From: an uncultured Bacteroidales bacterium
GTDB lineage: Bacteria; Bacteroidota; Bacteroidia; Bacteroidales; P3
Length of the DNA: 53,808 nt
Assembly: GCA_905235855.1 (NCBI GenBank)
Contig: CAJONE010000006.1
Location: forward strand, 1-53,808
Direction: 5' to 3'
Shown: in pieces, positions 17,102 through 29,116 of the stretch
Position numbering within the stretch: the stretch's first letter is position 1
Layout of the letters: each line of letters opens with the position of its first letter
Notes under the pieces: model-generated
Told to the model about the DNA's origin: nothing
What the model saw: only the letters and a program-made list of their open reading frames with translations
Databases searched by the model: none
Made by a program: the position numbers and the translations under genes

Positions 17102-17635
17102 ATGTTTCGGTTCTATTATAAAGACGGGGTTCGTTACGCATCACGTTCTACAGATGACGAAATACGGAACCTTTCCGGCATGAATTTACCCAACACGGTT
17201 TTCGTCGGCGATTGGTCTAATTGCATATTTTCCGGAGCTACATTGACCCACTGCGTTTTTTCGGGTGTCGAGCTCAGCAGTGCCGTATTTGTGCACGCAA
17301 ACATCAAGGATTCTGTTTTCGATGATGCAATATTGCATCATGCCAATTTTTCCGGTTCTGAGATGCCGGGCTGCTCTTTTATCAATGCAAAAGCCATAAA
17401 CGCAGAGTTTTCCGGTGCAAATCTTGCGGGGACTGTATTTTCCAAATCCTTTTTGAAGGGGTGTGGCTTTTGCGATGCCGACTTGCGCAATTGCGATTTC
17501 ACAGATGCCACGGTCGAGGCGGTAAGATTTCATTTCTCCCAGCGCGAGGGGATAAAAGGTCTTGAAAACACCTACATCCCGTCCCATACCACTGTCGGCT
17601 GTGGCGGGTTTCATTCCAAACTGGTAAAGTGCTGA
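17102..17635 (+). CDS. Pentapeptide-repeat protein
   Basis: 177 residues. From about residue 37 to 135 it follows the A(D/N)LxF pentapeptide periodicity (FSGATLTHCVFSGVELSSAVF, DDAILHHANF, FSGANLAGTVF, CDADLRNCDF), predicting a right-handed quadrilateral beta-helix. It has no signal peptide or membrane segment. Some family members mimic DNA and protect gyrase, but most have no known role and nothing here decides it. It lies on the strand opposite the two prophage-like genes and starts 50 bp from the tape-measure start. It may be a phage-carried accessory gene or a later insertion. Confidence 0.85.
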   Translation: MFRFYYKDGVRYASRSTDDEIRNLSGMNLPNTVFVGDWSNCIFSGATLTHCVFSGVELSSAVFVHANIKDSVFDDAILHHANFSGSEMPGCSFINAKAINAEFSGANLAGTVFSKSFLKGCGFCDADLRNCDFTDATVEAVRFHFSQREGIKGLENTYIPSHTTVGCGGFHSKLVKC

Positions 17636-17705
17636 CGCGCTCATGCCCGTGCGTTTCGCAACCTGTGCCATCGCGTCGTCCATCTTGTTCCTTATAGGTT
17701 TCACT

Positions 17706-18110
17706 TTATTTTCTGAGCTTTCTTGCTGTCCAGCCGGCGACGGCGGCTGCGATCATCAGCAACACTCCGGCGGCCGCTCCTTTGAGCCATGTCACCAATC
17801 GCGGCTTCCGCTCCTCGACGGTCTCTGTGTCGCTTTGGCTTATATAGACACTGTCGCGAACGAACACCGTGTCGCCGATTTTCACGTAGCGGCAAACCGT
17901 CACACTGTCTACACGATAAACCGTGTCGCCGCTGACGTATTGCGTGTGCCAGCGGTCGCGCCACACACTGTCGACCCTTGTGCGCCATTCGGTGCGCACT
18001 TTGTCCACCGTCACCGTGTCATGCGTCGCCGTTCGCAGTGTCGCCCTGCAGCCGGTCAGACACAGGACAATCATTGCGGTGAGGGCAATTGCCAATTTCC
18101 TTGATTGCAT
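17706..18110 (-). CDS. Lipoprotein with C-terminal membrane segment, candidate unimolecular spanin
   Basis: 134 residues. An N-terminal signal with lipobox LTGC (Cys21) is followed by about 85 polar residues rich in Asp/Thr/Val/Arg (HDTVTVDKVRTEWRTRVDS, GDTVFVRDSVYIS) and a hydrophobic stretch near the C-terminus (about 108-130, KGAAAGVLLMIAAAVAGW) ending ARKLRK. A lipid anchor at one end and a membrane helix at the other is the architecture of u-spanins, which fuse inner and outer membranes at phage lysis. It lies about 650 bp from a truncated tape-measure gene. Proteins of this composition are common in Bacteroidota prophages; the spanin role is inference from topology. Confidence 0.6.
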   Translation of the reverse strand: MQSRKLAIALTAMIVLCLTGCRATLRTATHDTVTVDKVRTEWRTRVDSVWRDRWHTQYVSGDTVYRVDSVTVCRYVKIGDTVFVRDSVYISQSDTETVEERKPRLVTWLKGAAAGVLLMIAAAVAGWTARKLRK

Positions 18111-18216
18111 CGGTCAGCTTTTTCGGAACTACTTCAACAATCAAATAGCAGACTCAACCCCAAGCTAGATTTACATTTAAAGTGTAAAGATAACTGAAAG
18201 AAGGTCACGTTATGAA

Positions 18217-18252
18217 AAAAGCCCGTGCCACAGCATGTGGCAAGGGCTTTTC
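18217..18252 (-). terminator. Intrinsic terminator of the rpoBC operon
   Basis: A long stem AAAAGCCCGTGCCACA / TGTGGCAAGGGCTTTT with a 3-nt loop, 21 bp past the rpoC stop. On the minus strand it ends in a T-run. Confidence 0.9.
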
Positions 18253-18273
18253 CGTTACACGTTATGAAAGAAA

Positions 18274-21200
18274 CTATTTTGATCGCTGCTGTGCAGCTTC
18301 AACTTCTGCCTTATTTCCGACCACAAGGTTGTGGTATTCACGCAATCCCGTGCCAGCAGGAATCAGATGACCGACTATAACGTTCTCCTTCATGCCCTCC
18401 AGAAAGTCTTGTTTGGCATTGATAGCGGCCTCGGTGAGCACCTTAGTGGTCTCCTGGAACGATGCAGCGGAGATAAACGACCTAGTCTGTAACGAGGCTC
18501 TGGTGATACCTTGCAGAACCTGTTTGGCCGTGGCAGGACGCGCATCACGGGCAACAATAAGCTTCTTGTCATTGCGTCGCAGATATGAATTTTCATCTCG
18601 AAGCTGACGAGCGGTAATGATTCCACCTGCCCTATACTTCTCGCTGTCGCCGTTGTCCTCAATCCACTTCATACCGTAGATTTCATCGTTGACCTCGTGG
18701 AAATCAATTTTATTTACCAGTTCTCCTTCAAGGAAACGGGTGTCGCCCGGATCGACAATTTCAACTTTACGCATCATTTGGCGAACAATGATTTCGAAGT
18801 GCTTATCGTTGATTTTCACACCTTGAAGTCGATAAACCTCCTGAACCTCGTTGACAATATACTCCTGAACCTTCATCGGGCCCTTGATAGCAAGTATGTC
18901 GGCAGGTGTAATGGCGCCTTCCGAAAGCGGGGTACCGGCCTTCACATAATCGTTATCCTGAGCAAGTATCTGCTTGCTGGTGCTAATTAAATATTTACGC
19001 TCTTCACCAGTCTTGCCGGTTATAGTGATTTCACGATTATTACGCTTGAGTTTGGATGCCACATGGACGATACCGTCGATCTCGGCCACTGTAGCCGGGT
19101 CGGACGGATTACGAGCCTCGAATAGTTCGGTCACACGCGGCAGACCACCCGTGATGTCGCCAGCCTTGCCGAAAGAACGCGGAATCTTGGCCATAATGTC
19201 ACCGGCTTTAAGTTTCTGCCCCTGCTCAACACCAATGTGTGCACCCACCGGAAGGTCGTATGCCCTGATTACATTGCCGTCTGCATCAACGATATTAAGT
19301 GCAGGGTTTTTGGTGCGCTGACGAGATTCGATGATAACCTTGTCCTGCAAACCGGTTTGCGCGTCTGATTCGACACGATAGGTGATATTCTCCTGCACAT
19401 TCTCGAACGACACCTTACCATCAGAGTCAGAGATGATAACAGCATTATACGGATCCCATTCAGCAATAAGATCACCTTTGGAAAGAATGTCTCCAGCGGT
19501 TTTGTATAACTTTGAGCCGTAGGGGATAAGTGCAGAATAGAGTGTGACCTCTGTCTTTGTATCGACAATACGCATTTCGGCTGAACGTCCGATAACCACA
19601 TCGTATTTGCTGCCGTCGGCCTCATTATATGGTATGGAACGAAGCTCATCGATTTCGAGACGGCCATCGTATTTGGCTTGAAGACTGGATGTTGTACCAA
19701 TATTGCCACCCGCCACACCACCGACGTGGAACGTACGAAGAGTCAGCTGAGTACCAGGCTCACCAATAGCTTGTGCAGCGATAACACCAACCGCCTCACC
19801 TCTCTGAACCATATGGCCAGTAGCCAGATTACGTCCATAACACTTGGCACATACACCATGCTTGGACTCACAAGTGAGAACCGAACGAATCTCAACCTCT
19901 TCAATTGGCGACTCCTCTATCCTACGGCAAATATCCTCTGTTAGTTCATCACCAGAATATGCGATAACCTCGCCCGTATGCGGATCGATGATATCGTGAA
20001 CGGTAGTGCGACCGAGGATTTTTTCGGAGAGCGACTGAACTATATCCTCTCCTTTCTTGAGAGCCGTGGTGGGAAGTCCACGCAAAGTGCCACAATCCTC
20101 TTCGGTGATGATAACATCATGCGCCACATCGACAAGACGACGTGTGAGGTAGCCAGCGTCAGCCGTTTTCAAAGCGGTATCGGCAAGACCTTTACGCGCA
20201 CCATGAGTAGAGATAAAGTACTCCAACACCGAAAGTCCTTCCTTGAAGTTGGATATAATAGGGTTTTCGATGATTTCATTGCCAGCCGCACCCGCTTTTT
20301 GCGGTTTGGCCATAAGGCCACGCATACCCGAAAGCTGACGAATCTGTTCCTTGCTTCCACGAGCTCCCGAGTCGTACATCATATAAATTGGGTTGAAACC
20401 CTGATTGTCGGCTTTGAGGCGTTTCATCAAAGTCTCGGTGAGCTGGTTGTTTGTGTTAGTCCAAATGTCAATTACGTGGTTGTAGCGCTCGTTATTGGTA
20501 ATTAGACCCATAGAGTACTGCGCCATAACCTCCTCAACTTCGTCGTTAGCCTTGTCAATCATCGTTTCCTTCTCTGCGGGAATGATAACGTCACCAAGGT
20601 TGAATGAAAGGCCACCACGGAAAGCCTGACGATAGCCCATATTCTTAATGTCGTCGAGGAAAGCAGCTGTGACGGCATTGCCGCAGGCGGTAAAGAGGTC
20701 GCCTATGATGTCGCGCAACGACTTTTTACCAAGAACCTGGTTGATATATCCATATTCTGACGGAACGACCTGATTGAAGATGACACGTCCGACAGTAGTA
20801 CGAATACGGTCAGTCTTGATATAGTGTCCCTTTTCGTCAAGAACAGGATTACCTTCCTTGTCACGAACAATCTCAAATTCGGTTCGGCTACGTTCAGCGA
20901 CTTCCTGATTGTTGTCGCAATCACGGTCTGTCAGCAAATTGCCATCCTTGTCTTTTATGATTTCGACAAAAGTGCCGTCGGTCTTGATATAGGAATACTC
21001 ATCCCTGCCGTGTATGGCAGACATTTTCATAGATATACACGCATTGAGGTCGACGCGTTTCTCATTGTAGGCTATAATAACCTCTTCAGGCGAGTAAAAG
21101 CGATATCCTTCACCCTTGACGGTTTCATCGGATGTGGTGCGGCGTGGCTTCGTCATATAGTACAGGCCGAGCACCATATCCTGTGACGGAACGGTAATAG

Positions 21201-22758
21201 GAGCACCGTTTGCCGGATTGAGAATGTTGTGGGTAGAAAGCATCAGAAGCTGAGCCTCGAGAACAGCAGCGTTGCCGAGTGGTACGTGTACTGCCATTTG
21301 GTCACCATCGAAGTCAGCATTAAAACCTGTACATACGAGCGGATGCAAACGGATAGCCTTGCCCTCGACCAAACGAGGCTGGAAAGCCTGAATGCTGAGG
21401 CGGTGCAACGTAGGAGCACGGTTAAGCAGTATAGGATGACCTTTGAGGATGTTTTCGAGAATTTCCATCACCACAGGCTCCTTACGGTCAACAATACGCT
21501 TGGCAGATTTAACTGTCTTGACAATGCCACGTTCGAGAAGTTTGCGGATTACAAATGGTTTAAAGAGTTCGGCAGCCATATCTTTGGGCAGACCGCACTC
21601 GTGCATCTTGAGTTCGGGACCCACAACAATAACCGAACGTCCCGAGTAGTCCACACGTTTACCGAGCAAGTTCTGGCGGAAACGTCCCTGCTTACCCTTG
21701 AGAGAATCGCTCAAGGACTTGAGGGAACGGTTCGACTCCGACTTGACGCTGCTGACCTTGCGGCTGTTGTCGAACAGCGAATCGACAGCCTCCTGAAGCA
21801 TACGCTTTTCGTGGCGCATGATTACTTCTGGGGCCTTGATTTCGAAAAGACGCTTCAGTCGGTTGTTGCGGATAATAACACGGCGGTAAAGCTCGTTGAT
21901 GTCGGATGTGGCAAAGCGGCCACCTGGCAACTGCACAAGCGGACGCAATTCAGGCGGGATGACCGGAACAATCTTGACAATCATCCATTCGGGACGATTG
22001 TCGAGACCGCGAGCCTGCATACGCTTCTGCGACTCACGGAACGACTCAACCACATTGAGACGCTTAAGAAGATCCTGTTTGCGCTGGTTGGAAGACTCTT
22101 TTCCGGCATTTTTCCGCAGGTCATCGGCTAAAACATCAAGATTGAGTTCACTCAAGAGAGTATAGAGAGCCTCTGCGCCCATGCCCGCAATAAACTTGTC
22201 GGGATCACTGTCGGGCAACTGGTCATTACCTTCCGGAAGAGTGGATGTGATTGCGTAGTACTCGTCGTCGGTAAGCGTTTCAAGCTTTTTGACAGGGATA
22301 TCGTTGAGTTTAGCCTTACCAGGCTGGATGACGATATATTTCTGATAGTAAATAACCTGCTCCAGTTTCTTGCTTGGCACATCAAGAAGTGTTCCTATTT
22401 TGTTAGGCAAGGAGCGGAAAAACCAGATGTGAGCCACTGGAACAGTCAGCTCAATATGTCCCATACGCTCGCGGCGCACTTTTTTCTCGGTCACCTCAAC
22501 ACCGCAGCGGTCACAGACGATGCCCTTGTAACGGATACGCTTGTATTTACCGCAATTGCACTCCCAGTCGCGCGTAGGACCGAAAATACGCTCGCAGAAC
22601 AATCCATCGCGCTCGGGCTTGAATGTGCGATAGTTTACGGTTTCGGGCTTTGTAACCTCGCCGTAAGACCGTTTCTTGATAGACTCGGGCGACGCAAGGC
22701 TGACGGTAATGGAGTTAAAATCGCTTTTTATCTGTGTATCACTATTTCTAAATGCCAT
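18274..22758 (-). CDS. rpoC: DNA-directed RNA polymerase subunit beta'
   Basis: 1494 residues. It has the N-terminal zinc site (CNCGKYK ... CDRCGVEV, about 68-88), the Mg-binding catalytic loop NADFDGDQM, the bridge-helix/trigger-loop region ([16 protein letters not shown]) and the usual C-terminus. It is 51 bp downstream of rpoB and the last gene of the operon. Confidence 0.99.
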   Translation of the reverse strand: MAFRNSDTQIKSDFNSITVSLASPESIKKRSYGEVTKPETVNYRTFKPERDGLFCERIFGPTRDWECNCGKYKRIRYKGIVCDRCGVEVTEKKVRRERMGHIELTVPVAHIWFFRSLPNKIGTLLDVPSKKLEQVIYYQKYIVIQPGKAKLNDIPVKKLETLTDDEYYAITSTLPEGNDQLPDSDPDKFIAGMGAEALYTLLSELNLDVLADDLRKNAGKESSNQRKQDLLKRLNVVESFRESQKRMQARGLDNRPEWMIVKIVPVIPPELRPLVQLPGGRFATSDINELYRRVIIRNNRLKRLFEIKAPEVIMRHEKRMLQEAVDSLFDNSRKVSSVKSESNRSLKSLSDSLKGKQGRFRQNLLGKRVDYSGRSVIVVGPELKMHECGLPKDMAAELFKPFVIRKLLERGIVKTVKSAKRIVDRKEPVVMEILENILKGHPILLNRAPTLHRLSIQAFQPRLVEGKAIRLHPLVCTGFNADFDGDQMAVHVPLGNAAVLEAQLLMLSTHNILNPANGAPITVPSQDMVLGLYYMTKPRRTTSDETVKGEGYRFYSPEEVIIAYNEKRVDLNACISMKMSAIHGRDEYSYIKTDGTFVEIIKDKDGNLLTDRDCDNNQEVAERSRTEFEIVRDKEGNPVLDEKGHYIKTDRIRTTVGRVIFNQVVPSEYGYINQVLGKKSLRDIIGDLFTACGNAVTAAFLDDIKNMGYRQAFRGGLSFNLGDVIIPAEKETMIDKANDEVEEVMAQYSMGLITNNERYNHVIDIWTNTNNQLTETLMKRLKADNQGFNPIYMMYDSGARGSKEQIRQLSGMRGLMAKPQKAGAAGNEIIENPIISNFKEGLSVLEYFISTHGARKGLADTALKTADAGYLTRRLVDVAHDVIITEEDCGTLRGLPTTALKKGEDIVQSLSEKILGRTTVHDIIDPHTGEVIAYSGDELTEDICRRIEESPIEEVEIRSVLTCESKHGVCAKCYGRNLATGHMVQRGEAVGVIAAQAIGEPGTQLTLRTFHVGGVAGGNIGTTSSLQAKYDGRLEIDELRSIPYNEADGSKYDVVIGRSAEMRIVDTKTEVTLYSALIPYGSKLYKTAGDILSKGDLIAEWDPYNAVIISDSDGKVSFENVQENITYRVESDAQTGLQDKVIIESRQRTKNPALNIVDADGNVIRAYDLPVGAHIGVEQGQKLKAGDIMAKIPRSFGKAGDITGGLPRVTELFEARNPSDPATVAEIDGIVHVASKLKRNNREITITGKTGEERKYLISTSKQILAQDNDYVKAGTPLSEGAITPADILAIKGPMKVQEYIVNEVQEVYRLQGVKINDKHFEIIVRQMMRKVEIVDPGDTRFLEGELVNKIDFHEVNDEIYGMKWIEDNGDSEKYRAGGIITARQLRDENSYLRRNDKKLIVARDARPATAKQVLQGITRASLQTRSFISAASFQETTKVLTEAAINAKQDFLEGMKENVIVGHLIPAGTGLREYHNLVVGNKAEVEAAQQRSK

Positions 22759-22809
22759 TTTCTTTTCAGTTTTAAAGATTGTGTGAATATGGTAACACCA
22801 TGATGCAGC

Positions 22810-25800
22810 CTATTCAAAGGTAATCTCAAGACATAGACCGCGCATCTCGTGGATCAACACATTAAACGATTCCGGAATACCTGGTGTTGGCATATTGTCG
22901 CCTTTGACGATGGCCTCATATTCTTTTGAGCGTCCGTTAACATCATCCGACTTGACTGTGAGCACCTCCTGAAGCACATGAGATGCACCATGAGCTTCAA
23001 GAGCCCAAACCTCCATCTCTCCAAAACGCTGTCCACCAAAGTGAGCCTTACCACCGAGCGGCTGCTGTGTAATAAGCGAGTACGGTCCGATGGAGCGCGC
23101 GTGCATTTTGTCGTCGATCATGTGGTGAAGCTTGAGCATATAAATATACCCCACTGTAGCCGGTTGGTCAAAACGTTCGCCAGTTTCACCATCGTAGAGG
23201 TACGTGCGTCCGTTTTCAGGAAGACCAGCTTCGCGCATATAACCGTTGATTTGTTCAAGTGTGGCACCGTCGAAAATCGGGGTTTGGAAACGTTTGCCCA
23301 ACTTCTTTCCGGCCCAGCCGAGAACAGTTTCGTAAATCTGTCCAAGATTCATTCGAGAGGGCACACCCAACGGGTTAAGCACAATGTCGACGGGCGTTCC
23401 GTCGGCAAGGAACGGCATATCCTCGGGGCGTACAATACGCGAAACAATACCCTTGTTTCCGTGACGTCCTGCCATTTTGTCGCCAATACGCAGTTTACGT
23501 TTCATGGCTATGTAGACCTTACCCACCTGCACGGTACCCGTCGGGAGGTCGTCGCCGACAGTAAGTGCGAATTTCTTGCGTTCACGGCGAGAGTATATTT
23601 CTCGATACTTGATATTGTAATTGTTCAAAAGTTCACGTATAAGGGCATTGGTGTCCTTATCGGTAGTCCATTTGTTGGGATTGACGTTTGTGTAGTCGAT
23701 GTTCTTCAAAATCTTTGAAGTGAACTTCACCTTCTTGGGTACAAGTTCCTCTTTGTTGTTCGAATAGACACCGCTTGAGAGCTTGCCGTTGAGGATGACA
23801 ATGAGCCGGTCGATAAGCTTATCTTTCAGTTCCTCTGTCTCATATTTGAATTCTGCTTCAGGCTTGGCAAGTATATCCTTGCTTTTGGCACGTGAGCGGC
23901 GATCATGTATAATTCTAGAAAACAACTTCTTGTCTATAACCACTCCCTGCAACGATGGCGGTACCTTCAGAGAGGCATCCTTAACATCGCCGGCCTTGTC
24001 ACCAAAAATGGCACGAAGCAATTTTTCCTCTGGTGTTGGGTCGGTTTCGCCTTTAGGAGTGATTTTGCCGATCAAAATGTCACCCTCCTTGACCTCAGCG
24101 CCGATACGGATGATACCATTTTCATCAAGATCTTTGATTGCATCGTTGCTGACATTGGGAATGTCGCGGGTAAGCTCCTCCGAACCACGTTTAGTCTCGC
24201 GCACGTCAATGGAAAATTCTTCAATATGGACTGATGTGAAAATGTCCTCGCGCACCACGCGTTCGGAAATCACAACGGCGTCCTCGAAGTTATAGCCTTT
24301 CCACGGCATGAAAGCCACCATCATATTGCGACCCAAAGCCAATTCGCCACCCTGCGTTGCATAGCCTTCGCACAGCACTTGTCCCTTGTGGATTTTGTCG
24401 CCTTTGCGGACAATGGGACGCAAATTAATGGCTGTACTGTGGTTGGTTCGCTGATATTTTGTGAGCTTATATTCCTTGAGATCGTCCTCGAAACTTACAA
24501 GACGTTCGGTCTCTGAACGTTTGTGCCGTATGACTATTTTGGTAGAATCGACATACTCGACTACGCCATCAGCTTCAGCGTTGAGCAGCACACGGCTGTC
24601 TTCGGCCACAGCTTTCTCAATTCCAGTTCCGACCAGCGGAATTTCAGGATTGAGCAACGGGACAGCCTGACGCATCATGTTCGAACCCATAAGGGCACGG
24701 TTGGCATCGTCGTGTTCGAGGAACGGAATTAGCGAAGCGGCAATAGACGCAATCTGGTTTGAAGCAATGTCGATGAGGTCAATTTCCTCGGGCGAAACTA
24801 TGGGGAAGTCGGCCTGACGGCGAACCTTTACCTTAGAGTCAAGAATATTGCCTTTCTCGTCCTGACGCGTAGTTGCCTGTGCAACAGTTTTGTTTTCTTC
24901 CGCCTCGGCAGAGAGATATATAGGAGCTTCGTTTAACTGTACCTGACCATTTACCACGCGCTGGTATGGGGTCTCGATAAAACCAAGGTTATTGATTTTT
25001 GCATACACACACAGAGAAGAGATAAGACCGATGTTGGGACCTTCGGGTGTCTCAATAGTGCAAAGACGACCGTAGTGAGTGTAGTGAACATCGCGAACCT
25101 CGAAGCCGGCTCGTTCGCGCGACAGACCGCCAGGGCCAAGGGCCGAAATACGGCGCTTGTGGGTGATTTCAGCCAGAGGGTTAGTCTGATCCATAAACTG
25201 GCTGAGCTGGTTTGTGCCGAAGAACGAATTGATTACCGATGACAAGGTCTTGGCGTTGATGAGATCGACAGCCTTGAAATTTTCGTTGTCACGAACATTC
25301 ATACGTTCACGTATAGTGCGCGACATGCGGGCAAGACCAACACTGAACTGAGCGGCCAACTGCTCGCCGACAGTACGGATGCGGCGATTGCTCAAATGGT
25401 CTATATCATCGACTTCGGCCTTTTGGTTGATTAGCTCGATAAGATATTGGATAATGGAAGTAATGTCCTCTTTCGTAAGCACACGAACATCGTCGGGTAC
25501 AGAAAGATTAAGTTTCGTGTTGATACGATAGCGCCCCACCATGCCAAGATCATAACGCTTGTCGGAGAAGAACAATTTTTCGATGATGCCACGAGCTGTC
25601 TCCTCATCGGGCGGTTCTGCATTGCGCAACTGGCGGTAAATATATTCGACAGCCTCTTTAGCATTGTTGGCTGTATCTTTCTTAAGAGTGTTGTAGATTA
25701 CCGAATAGTCGATACTGTCGCGCTCCTCGTTCTTGACAAGAATCGACTTGACGTTGAGTTCAAGTATCTTTTCGATGTTTTCCTCATCGAGTTCAACATC

Positions 25801-26613
25801 GCGCTCGATGGCGACCTCGGTACGCTCCATTGAAACGACCTCGCCGGTATCCTCGTCAACGAAATCTTCAATCCAAGTGTCGACGACACGTGCGGCAAGT
25901 TTTTTCCCTATGACTTTCTTGAGGTTCGCCTTGGAGACCTTCACCTCTTCGGCAAGATTGAAAATGTCAAGGATATCCTTGTCCGACTCAAACCCGATAG
26001 CCCTAAGGAGCGTAGTGATAGGCAGTTTTTTCTTACGGTCGATGTAAGCATACATCACATTATTGATGTCGGTGGTAAATTCCATCCAACTGCCACGGAA
26101 AGGAATAATACGTGCAGAGTATAGCTGGGTGCCGTTTGAATGGAACTGTGTACCGAAAAAGACACCCGGAGAACGGTGGAGCTGCGAGACAACCACACGC
26201 TCCGCCCCGTTGATAACAAAAGTACCCTTTGGCGTCATATAAGGAATCTGTCCAAGATAAACAGATTCGTCCGTCACCCTAAAGTCCACATTTTCTGGAT
26301 CATTGCAGGAGAGACGCAACTTGGCCCTAAGTTGCACACTATAGGTCAGGCCACGCTCAATACACTCCTCAATAGTGTATCTCGGCGGGTCAATATAGTA
26401 GTCTAAAAATTCTAATGTGTAATTGTTTCGTGCATCCGAGATGGGGAAATTCTCTTTGAATACCTTGAAAAGACCCTCATCCAAACGATTGTCGGGATTG
26501 GTCTCTAACTGGAAAAAATCCTGAAACGATTTAAGCTGAATATCAAGAAAATCCGGGTAATCAAATTTGCGAACAGATGCAAAATTTACTACGGTGGGTT
26601 GTTTTTTAGCCAA
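22810..26613 (-). CDS. rpoB: DNA-directed RNA polymerase subunit beta
   Basis: 1267 residues. The rifampicin-pocket region ([25 protein letters not shown]), [12 protein letters not shown] and the C-terminal clamp are intact. At the rifampicin-resistance hot spots I see the wild-type residues (Asp in QFMDQ, His in THKRR, Ser in [12 protein letters not shown]). It ends in TAG. The promoter-proximal neighbour rplL is separated by 178 bp that carry a strong hairpin. Confidence 0.99.
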   Translation of the reverse strand: MAKKQPTVVNFASVRKFDYPDFLDIQLKSFQDFFQLETNPDNRLDEGLFKVFKENFPISDARNNYTLEFLDYYIDPPRYTIEECIERGLTYSVQLRAKLRLSCNDPENVDFRVTDESVYLGQIPYMTPKGTFVINGAERVVVSQLHRSPGVFFGTQFHSNGTQLYSARIIPFRGSWMEFTTDINNVMYAYIDRKKKLPITTLLRAIGFESDKDILDIFNLAEEVKVSKANLKKVIGKKLAARVVDTWIEDFVDEDTGEVVSMERTEVAIERDVELDEENIEKILELNVKSILVKNEERDSIDYSVIYNTLKKDTANNAKEAVEYIYRQLRNAEPPDEETARGIIEKLFFSDKRYDLGMVGRYRINTKLNLSVPDDVRVLTKEDITSIIQYLIELINQKAEVDDIDHLSNRRIRTVGEQLAAQFSVGLARMSRTIRERMNVRDNENFKAVDLINAKTLSSVINSFFGTNQLSQFMDQTNPLAEITHKRRISALGPGGLSRERAGFEVRDVHYTHYGRLCTIETPEGPNIGLISSLCVYAKINNLGFIETPYQRVVNGQVQLNEAPIYLSAEAEENKTVAQATTRQDEKGNILDSKVKVRRQADFPIVSPEEIDLIDIASNQIASIAASLIPFLEHDDANRALMGSNMMRQAVPLLNPEIPLVGTGIEKAVAEDSRVLLNAEADGVVEYVDSTKIVIRHKRSETERLVSFEDDLKEYKLTKYQRTNHSTAINLRPIVRKGDKIHKGQVLCEGYATQGGELALGRNMMVAFMPWKGYNFEDAVVISERVVREDIFTSVHIEEFSIDVRETKRGSEELTRDIPNVSNDAIKDLDENGIIRIGAEVKEGDILIGKITPKGETDPTPEEKLLRAIFGDKAGDVKDASLKVPPSLQGVVIDKKLFSRIIHDRRSRAKSKDILAKPEAEFKYETEELKDKLIDRLIVILNGKLSSGVYSNNKEELVPKKVKFTSKILKNIDYTNVNPNKWTTDKDTNALIRELLNNYNIKYREIYSRRERKKFALTVGDDLPTGTVQVGKVYIAMKRKLRIGDKMAGRHGNKGIVSRIVRPEDMPFLADGTPVDIVLNPLGVPSRMNLGQIYETVLGWAGKKLGKRFQTPIFDGATLEQINGYMREAGLPENGRTYLYDGETGERFDQPATVGYIYMLKLHHMIDDKMHARSIGPYSLITQQPLGGKAHFGGQRFGEMEVWALEAHGASHVLQEVLTVKSDDVNGRSKEYEAIVKGDNMPTPGIPESFNVLIHEMRGLCLEITFE

Positions 26614-26727
26614 AGCGATATCTATTAAAAATGAATTTGAAAAATATAGATAGTCTTGAAGAATGGAACCGGCGCAAAAAGGCTATGGATGCGCACAGCT
26701 GCGGCCGCGTACAGGGTTCAAAGCAAC

Positions 26728-26768
26728 AAGGAATAGGCACTCCGAGCAAGTCGGAGGCCCTATTCCTT
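26728..26768 (-). promoter_or_regulatory. Large hairpin between rplL and rpoB
   Basis: AAGGAATAGG + CTCCGA pair with TCGGAG + CCTATTCCTT around a 5-nt loop, with one 2x2 internal mismatch. No U-run follows on the minus strand. Position and shape match the attenuator/RNase III processing site between rplL and rpoB of E. coli, though the sequence is unrelated. Confidence 0.65.
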
Positions 26769-26791
26769 TGTGAAATCAAATAGTTTCAACA

Positions 26792-27175
26792 CTATTTAAC
26801 CTCGACCTCGGCACCAGCCTCTTCGAGAGCTTTCTTGAGAGCATCGGCCTCGTCCTTGGTGACGCCTTCCTTGACAGGCTTGGGAGCACCATCGACAAGT
26901 TCCTTAGACTCTTTCAGGCCAAGGCTTGCGAGATCTTTGACAGCCTTCACAACAGCGAGTTTCTTGGTAGCATCAGGCACACCCTTGAGGATAACGTCGA
27001 AAGAGGTCTTTTCCTCGGCGGCTGCGGCGGCGCCACCAGCGGCGGGAGCTGCTACTGCAACAGCGGCTGCAGCGGGTTCAATACCGTACTCTTCTTTGAG
27101 AAGGTCAGTGAGTTCTTTTACTTCTTTAACTGTCAAGTTAACCAGTTCTTCAGCGATAGCTTTGATATCTGCCAT
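26792..27175 (-). CDS. rplL: 50S ribosomal protein L7/L12
   Basis: 127 residues starting [14 protein letters not shown]; a longer frame to 27250 is not used by the family. The N-terminal dimerisation domain, Ala-rich hinge (about 38-55) and C-terminal factor-binding domain ([20 protein letters not shown]) are all present. It is the stalk protein that recruits EF-Tu and EF-G. Confidence 0.98.
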   Translation of the reverse strand: MADIKAIAEELVNLTVKEVKELTDLLKEEYGIEPAAAAVAVAAPAAGGAAAAAEEKTSFDVILKGVPDATKKLAVVKAVKDLASLGLKESKELVDGAPKPVKEGVTKDEADALKKALEEAGAEVEVK

Positions 27176-27261
27176 GATATTTGTTTGTTTTAAATGTTTT
27201 ACAAAAATAATTGAAAATTTTTGACCGTTCAGTGTGGTGGTCGGCCACATGTGGATGATTG

Positions 27262-27792
27262 TTATTCAGCTTTTTCTTCCAAAGTCTTCAGCACACCAGT
27301 GATAGAGTTGGCACCCGATTGAAGTTGAGAGATGACGTTCTTGACGGGCGACTGCAGAAGTGCGACAACATCGGCGATAAGCTCGTTCTTGGACTTGATA
27401 TTGACAAGTGCGTCAAGATGCTGTTCGCCGACATAGAAACACTCCTCAACGTAAGCACCTTTAAGCAAAGGTTTCTCGGCATTTTTGTTGGCCGTACGGA
27501 ACTCCTTGATAAGCTTGGCGGGTGCATTGTTGGTGTTGGATAGCATTATGGAAGTTTCACCCTTAATCACCGGAAAGAGCTCGGAGTAGTCGAAACCCGA
27601 CTTTTCCATAGCCTTGATGAGAAGAGTGTTCTTGACAACTTCCAGCTTGACCTCCTTGCGGAAAGCTGCACGACGAAGCTTGCTGGTCTGAACCGAGTTC
27701 AAGCCTCCGATGTCGGCAATGTAGAGATGCGGAAAAGACTTTATCTCTTCACACAAAGCGTCAATCAGCTGGTCTTTCTGTTCTTTTCTCAT
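27262..27792 (-). CDS. rplJ: 50S ribosomal protein L10
   Basis: 176 residues: an N-terminal rRNA-binding domain (about 1-120, with [20 protein letters not shown]) and a C-terminal helix that binds L7/L12 dimers. It lies between rplA and rplL with 56-86 bp gaps. L10 often represses this operon; the 56-nt leader here holds only a small hairpin (CGGCTGTAGCCG, 27821-27832). Confidence 0.98.
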   Translation of the reverse strand: MRKEQKDQLIDALCEEIKSFPHLYIADIGGLNSVQTSKLRRAAFRKEVKLEVVKNTLLIKAMEKSGFDYSELFPVIKGETSIMLSNTNNAPAKLIKEFRTANKNAEKPLLKGAYVEECFYVGEQHLDALVNIKSKNELIADVVALLQSPVKNVISQLQSGANSITGVLKTLEEKAE

Positions 27793-27848
27793 AATGTTTG
27801 ATTACTGTTTTAAAGATAACCGGCTGTAGCCGAAAAAATACATTAACC

Positions 27849-28544
27849 TTAGATGGAAGCAGCTTTGGTATCAACTTTGACACCAGCGCTCATAGTGCTG
27901 GAGATAGCTATGCTCTTGACATAGGTACCCTTTGCGGCAGCAGGTTTGAGCTTGATGATAGCCTGGAGAACCTCACGGGCATTGTCAACAATTTTTTGGC
28001 TGTCGAATGAAACCTTGGCGACGGCGGTGTGGATTATACCGAACTTATCGACCTTGAAATCGATTTTACCGGCTTTTGCCTCCTGAACCGCCTTCCCGAC
28101 CTCCATAGTCACAGTGCCGGTTTTAGGGTTCGGCATAAGGCCACGTGGTCCGAGGATGCGTCCGAGCGCACCAATCTTAGGCATACAGCTGGGCATAGTG
28201 ATGATAACATCAACATCCGTCCAACCGCCCTTGATTTTGGTAATGTATTCGTCGAGGCCGTAGTAGTCGGCTCCGGCGGCTTTAGCCTCTTCCTCCTTGT
28301 CGGGGGTACACAACACGAGGACACGCACAGTCTTTCCAGTGCCGTGAGGCAGCGTCACACTGCCACGTACCATCTGGTTGGCCTTGCGGGGGTCAACGCC
28401 TAAACGGACATCAATGTCGACAGAAGCGTCGAATTTCGTGTAAGTGATTTTCTTGACAATTTCAACAGCCTCTTCCAGGCTATAAAGTTGAGTTTTGTCA
28501 AATTTGGCTAAAGCTTCTTTCTGCTTTTTAGTTAATTTTGCCAT
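27849..28544 (-). CDS. rplA: 50S ribosomal protein L1
   Basis: 231 residues with the two-domain L1 fold: [21 protein letters not shown] near the N-terminus and the conserved [19 protein letters not shown] loop at about 120-140. It forms the L1 stalk at the ribosomal E site. Confidence 0.98.
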   Translation of the reverse strand: MAKLTKKQKEALAKFDKTQLYSLEEAVEIVKKITYTKFDASVDIDVRLGVDPRKANQMVRGSVTLPHGTGKTVRVLVLCTPDKEEEAKAAGADYYGLDEYITKIKGGWTDVDVIITMPSCMPKIGALGRILGPRGLMPNPKTGTVTMEVGKAVQEAKAGKIDFKVDKFGIIHTAVAKVSFDSQKIVDNAREVLQAIIKLKPAAAKGTYVKSIAISSTMSAGVKVDTKAASI

Positions 28545-28611
28545 TTTGATTGTTTTTTGTGGTCATCGCACATGCGATAAATGTGCTACCACGGTTTCCC
28601 AATTAGATTGA

Positions 28612-29055
28612 TTACTTCGCGAGAGGATTCTCACCGGTGACGGTGATACCCATGCTGCGAGCCGTGCCGGCCACCATGCTCATAGCTGATTCGATGGTGA
28701 AGCAGTTAAGGTCGGGCATTTTGGCCTCGGCAATCTGACGAACCTGCTCCCAAGTGACGGAGGCCACCTTGACACGGTTAGGCTCGGCAGAGCCTTTCTG
28801 AGCCTTGGAGAGTTCCTTGAGCTGAACGGCCACAGGCGGAGTTTTGATTACAAAATCAAAGGACTTATCAGTGTAAACAGTTATGATGACCGGAACAACT
28901 TTTCCAGCTTGATCCTGCGTGCGAGCATTGAACTGCTTGCAGAACTCCATAATGTTGACACCCTTAGCGCCGAGAGCTGGTCCTACAGGAGGAGCCGGGT
29001 TGGCGGCAGCGCCTTTGATTTGCAATTTAATCAATCCTGCAACTTCTTTTGCCAT
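28612..29055 (-). CDS. rplK: 50S ribosomal protein L11
   Basis: 147 residues. The N-terminal domain has the [20 protein letters not shown] motif and the C-terminal domain binds the GTPase-associated rRNA ([17 protein letters not shown]). It sits 61 bp downstream of nusG and supports stringent-response activation of Rel on the ribosome. Confidence 0.98.
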   Translation of the reverse strand: MAKEVAGLIKLQIKGAAANPAPPVGPALGAKGVNIMEFCKQFNARTQDQAGKVVPVIITVYTDKSFDFVIKTPPVAVQLKELSKAQKGSAEPNRVKVASVTWEQVRQIAEAKMPDLNCFTIESAMSMVAGTARSMGITVTGENPLAK

Positions 29056-29116
29056 TTAGATTAAATTTTAATGCGTTAGTTAAACTTTTTTACAGTACGT
29101 AACTACTGTGTGTTCA

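Noticed and set aside
17186..17704. 172-residue minus-strand frame opposite the pentapeptide gene, starting MKPIRNKMDDAMAQVAKRTGM
   Set aside because: Most of it is antisense to clear pentapeptide repeats. The first ~25 residues, outside that gene, could be a real phage remnant but are too short to support.
21229..22131. 300-residue open frame on the plus strand inside rpoC
   Set aside because: It is antisense to conserved rpoC sequence; its length comes from codon bias in the real gene.
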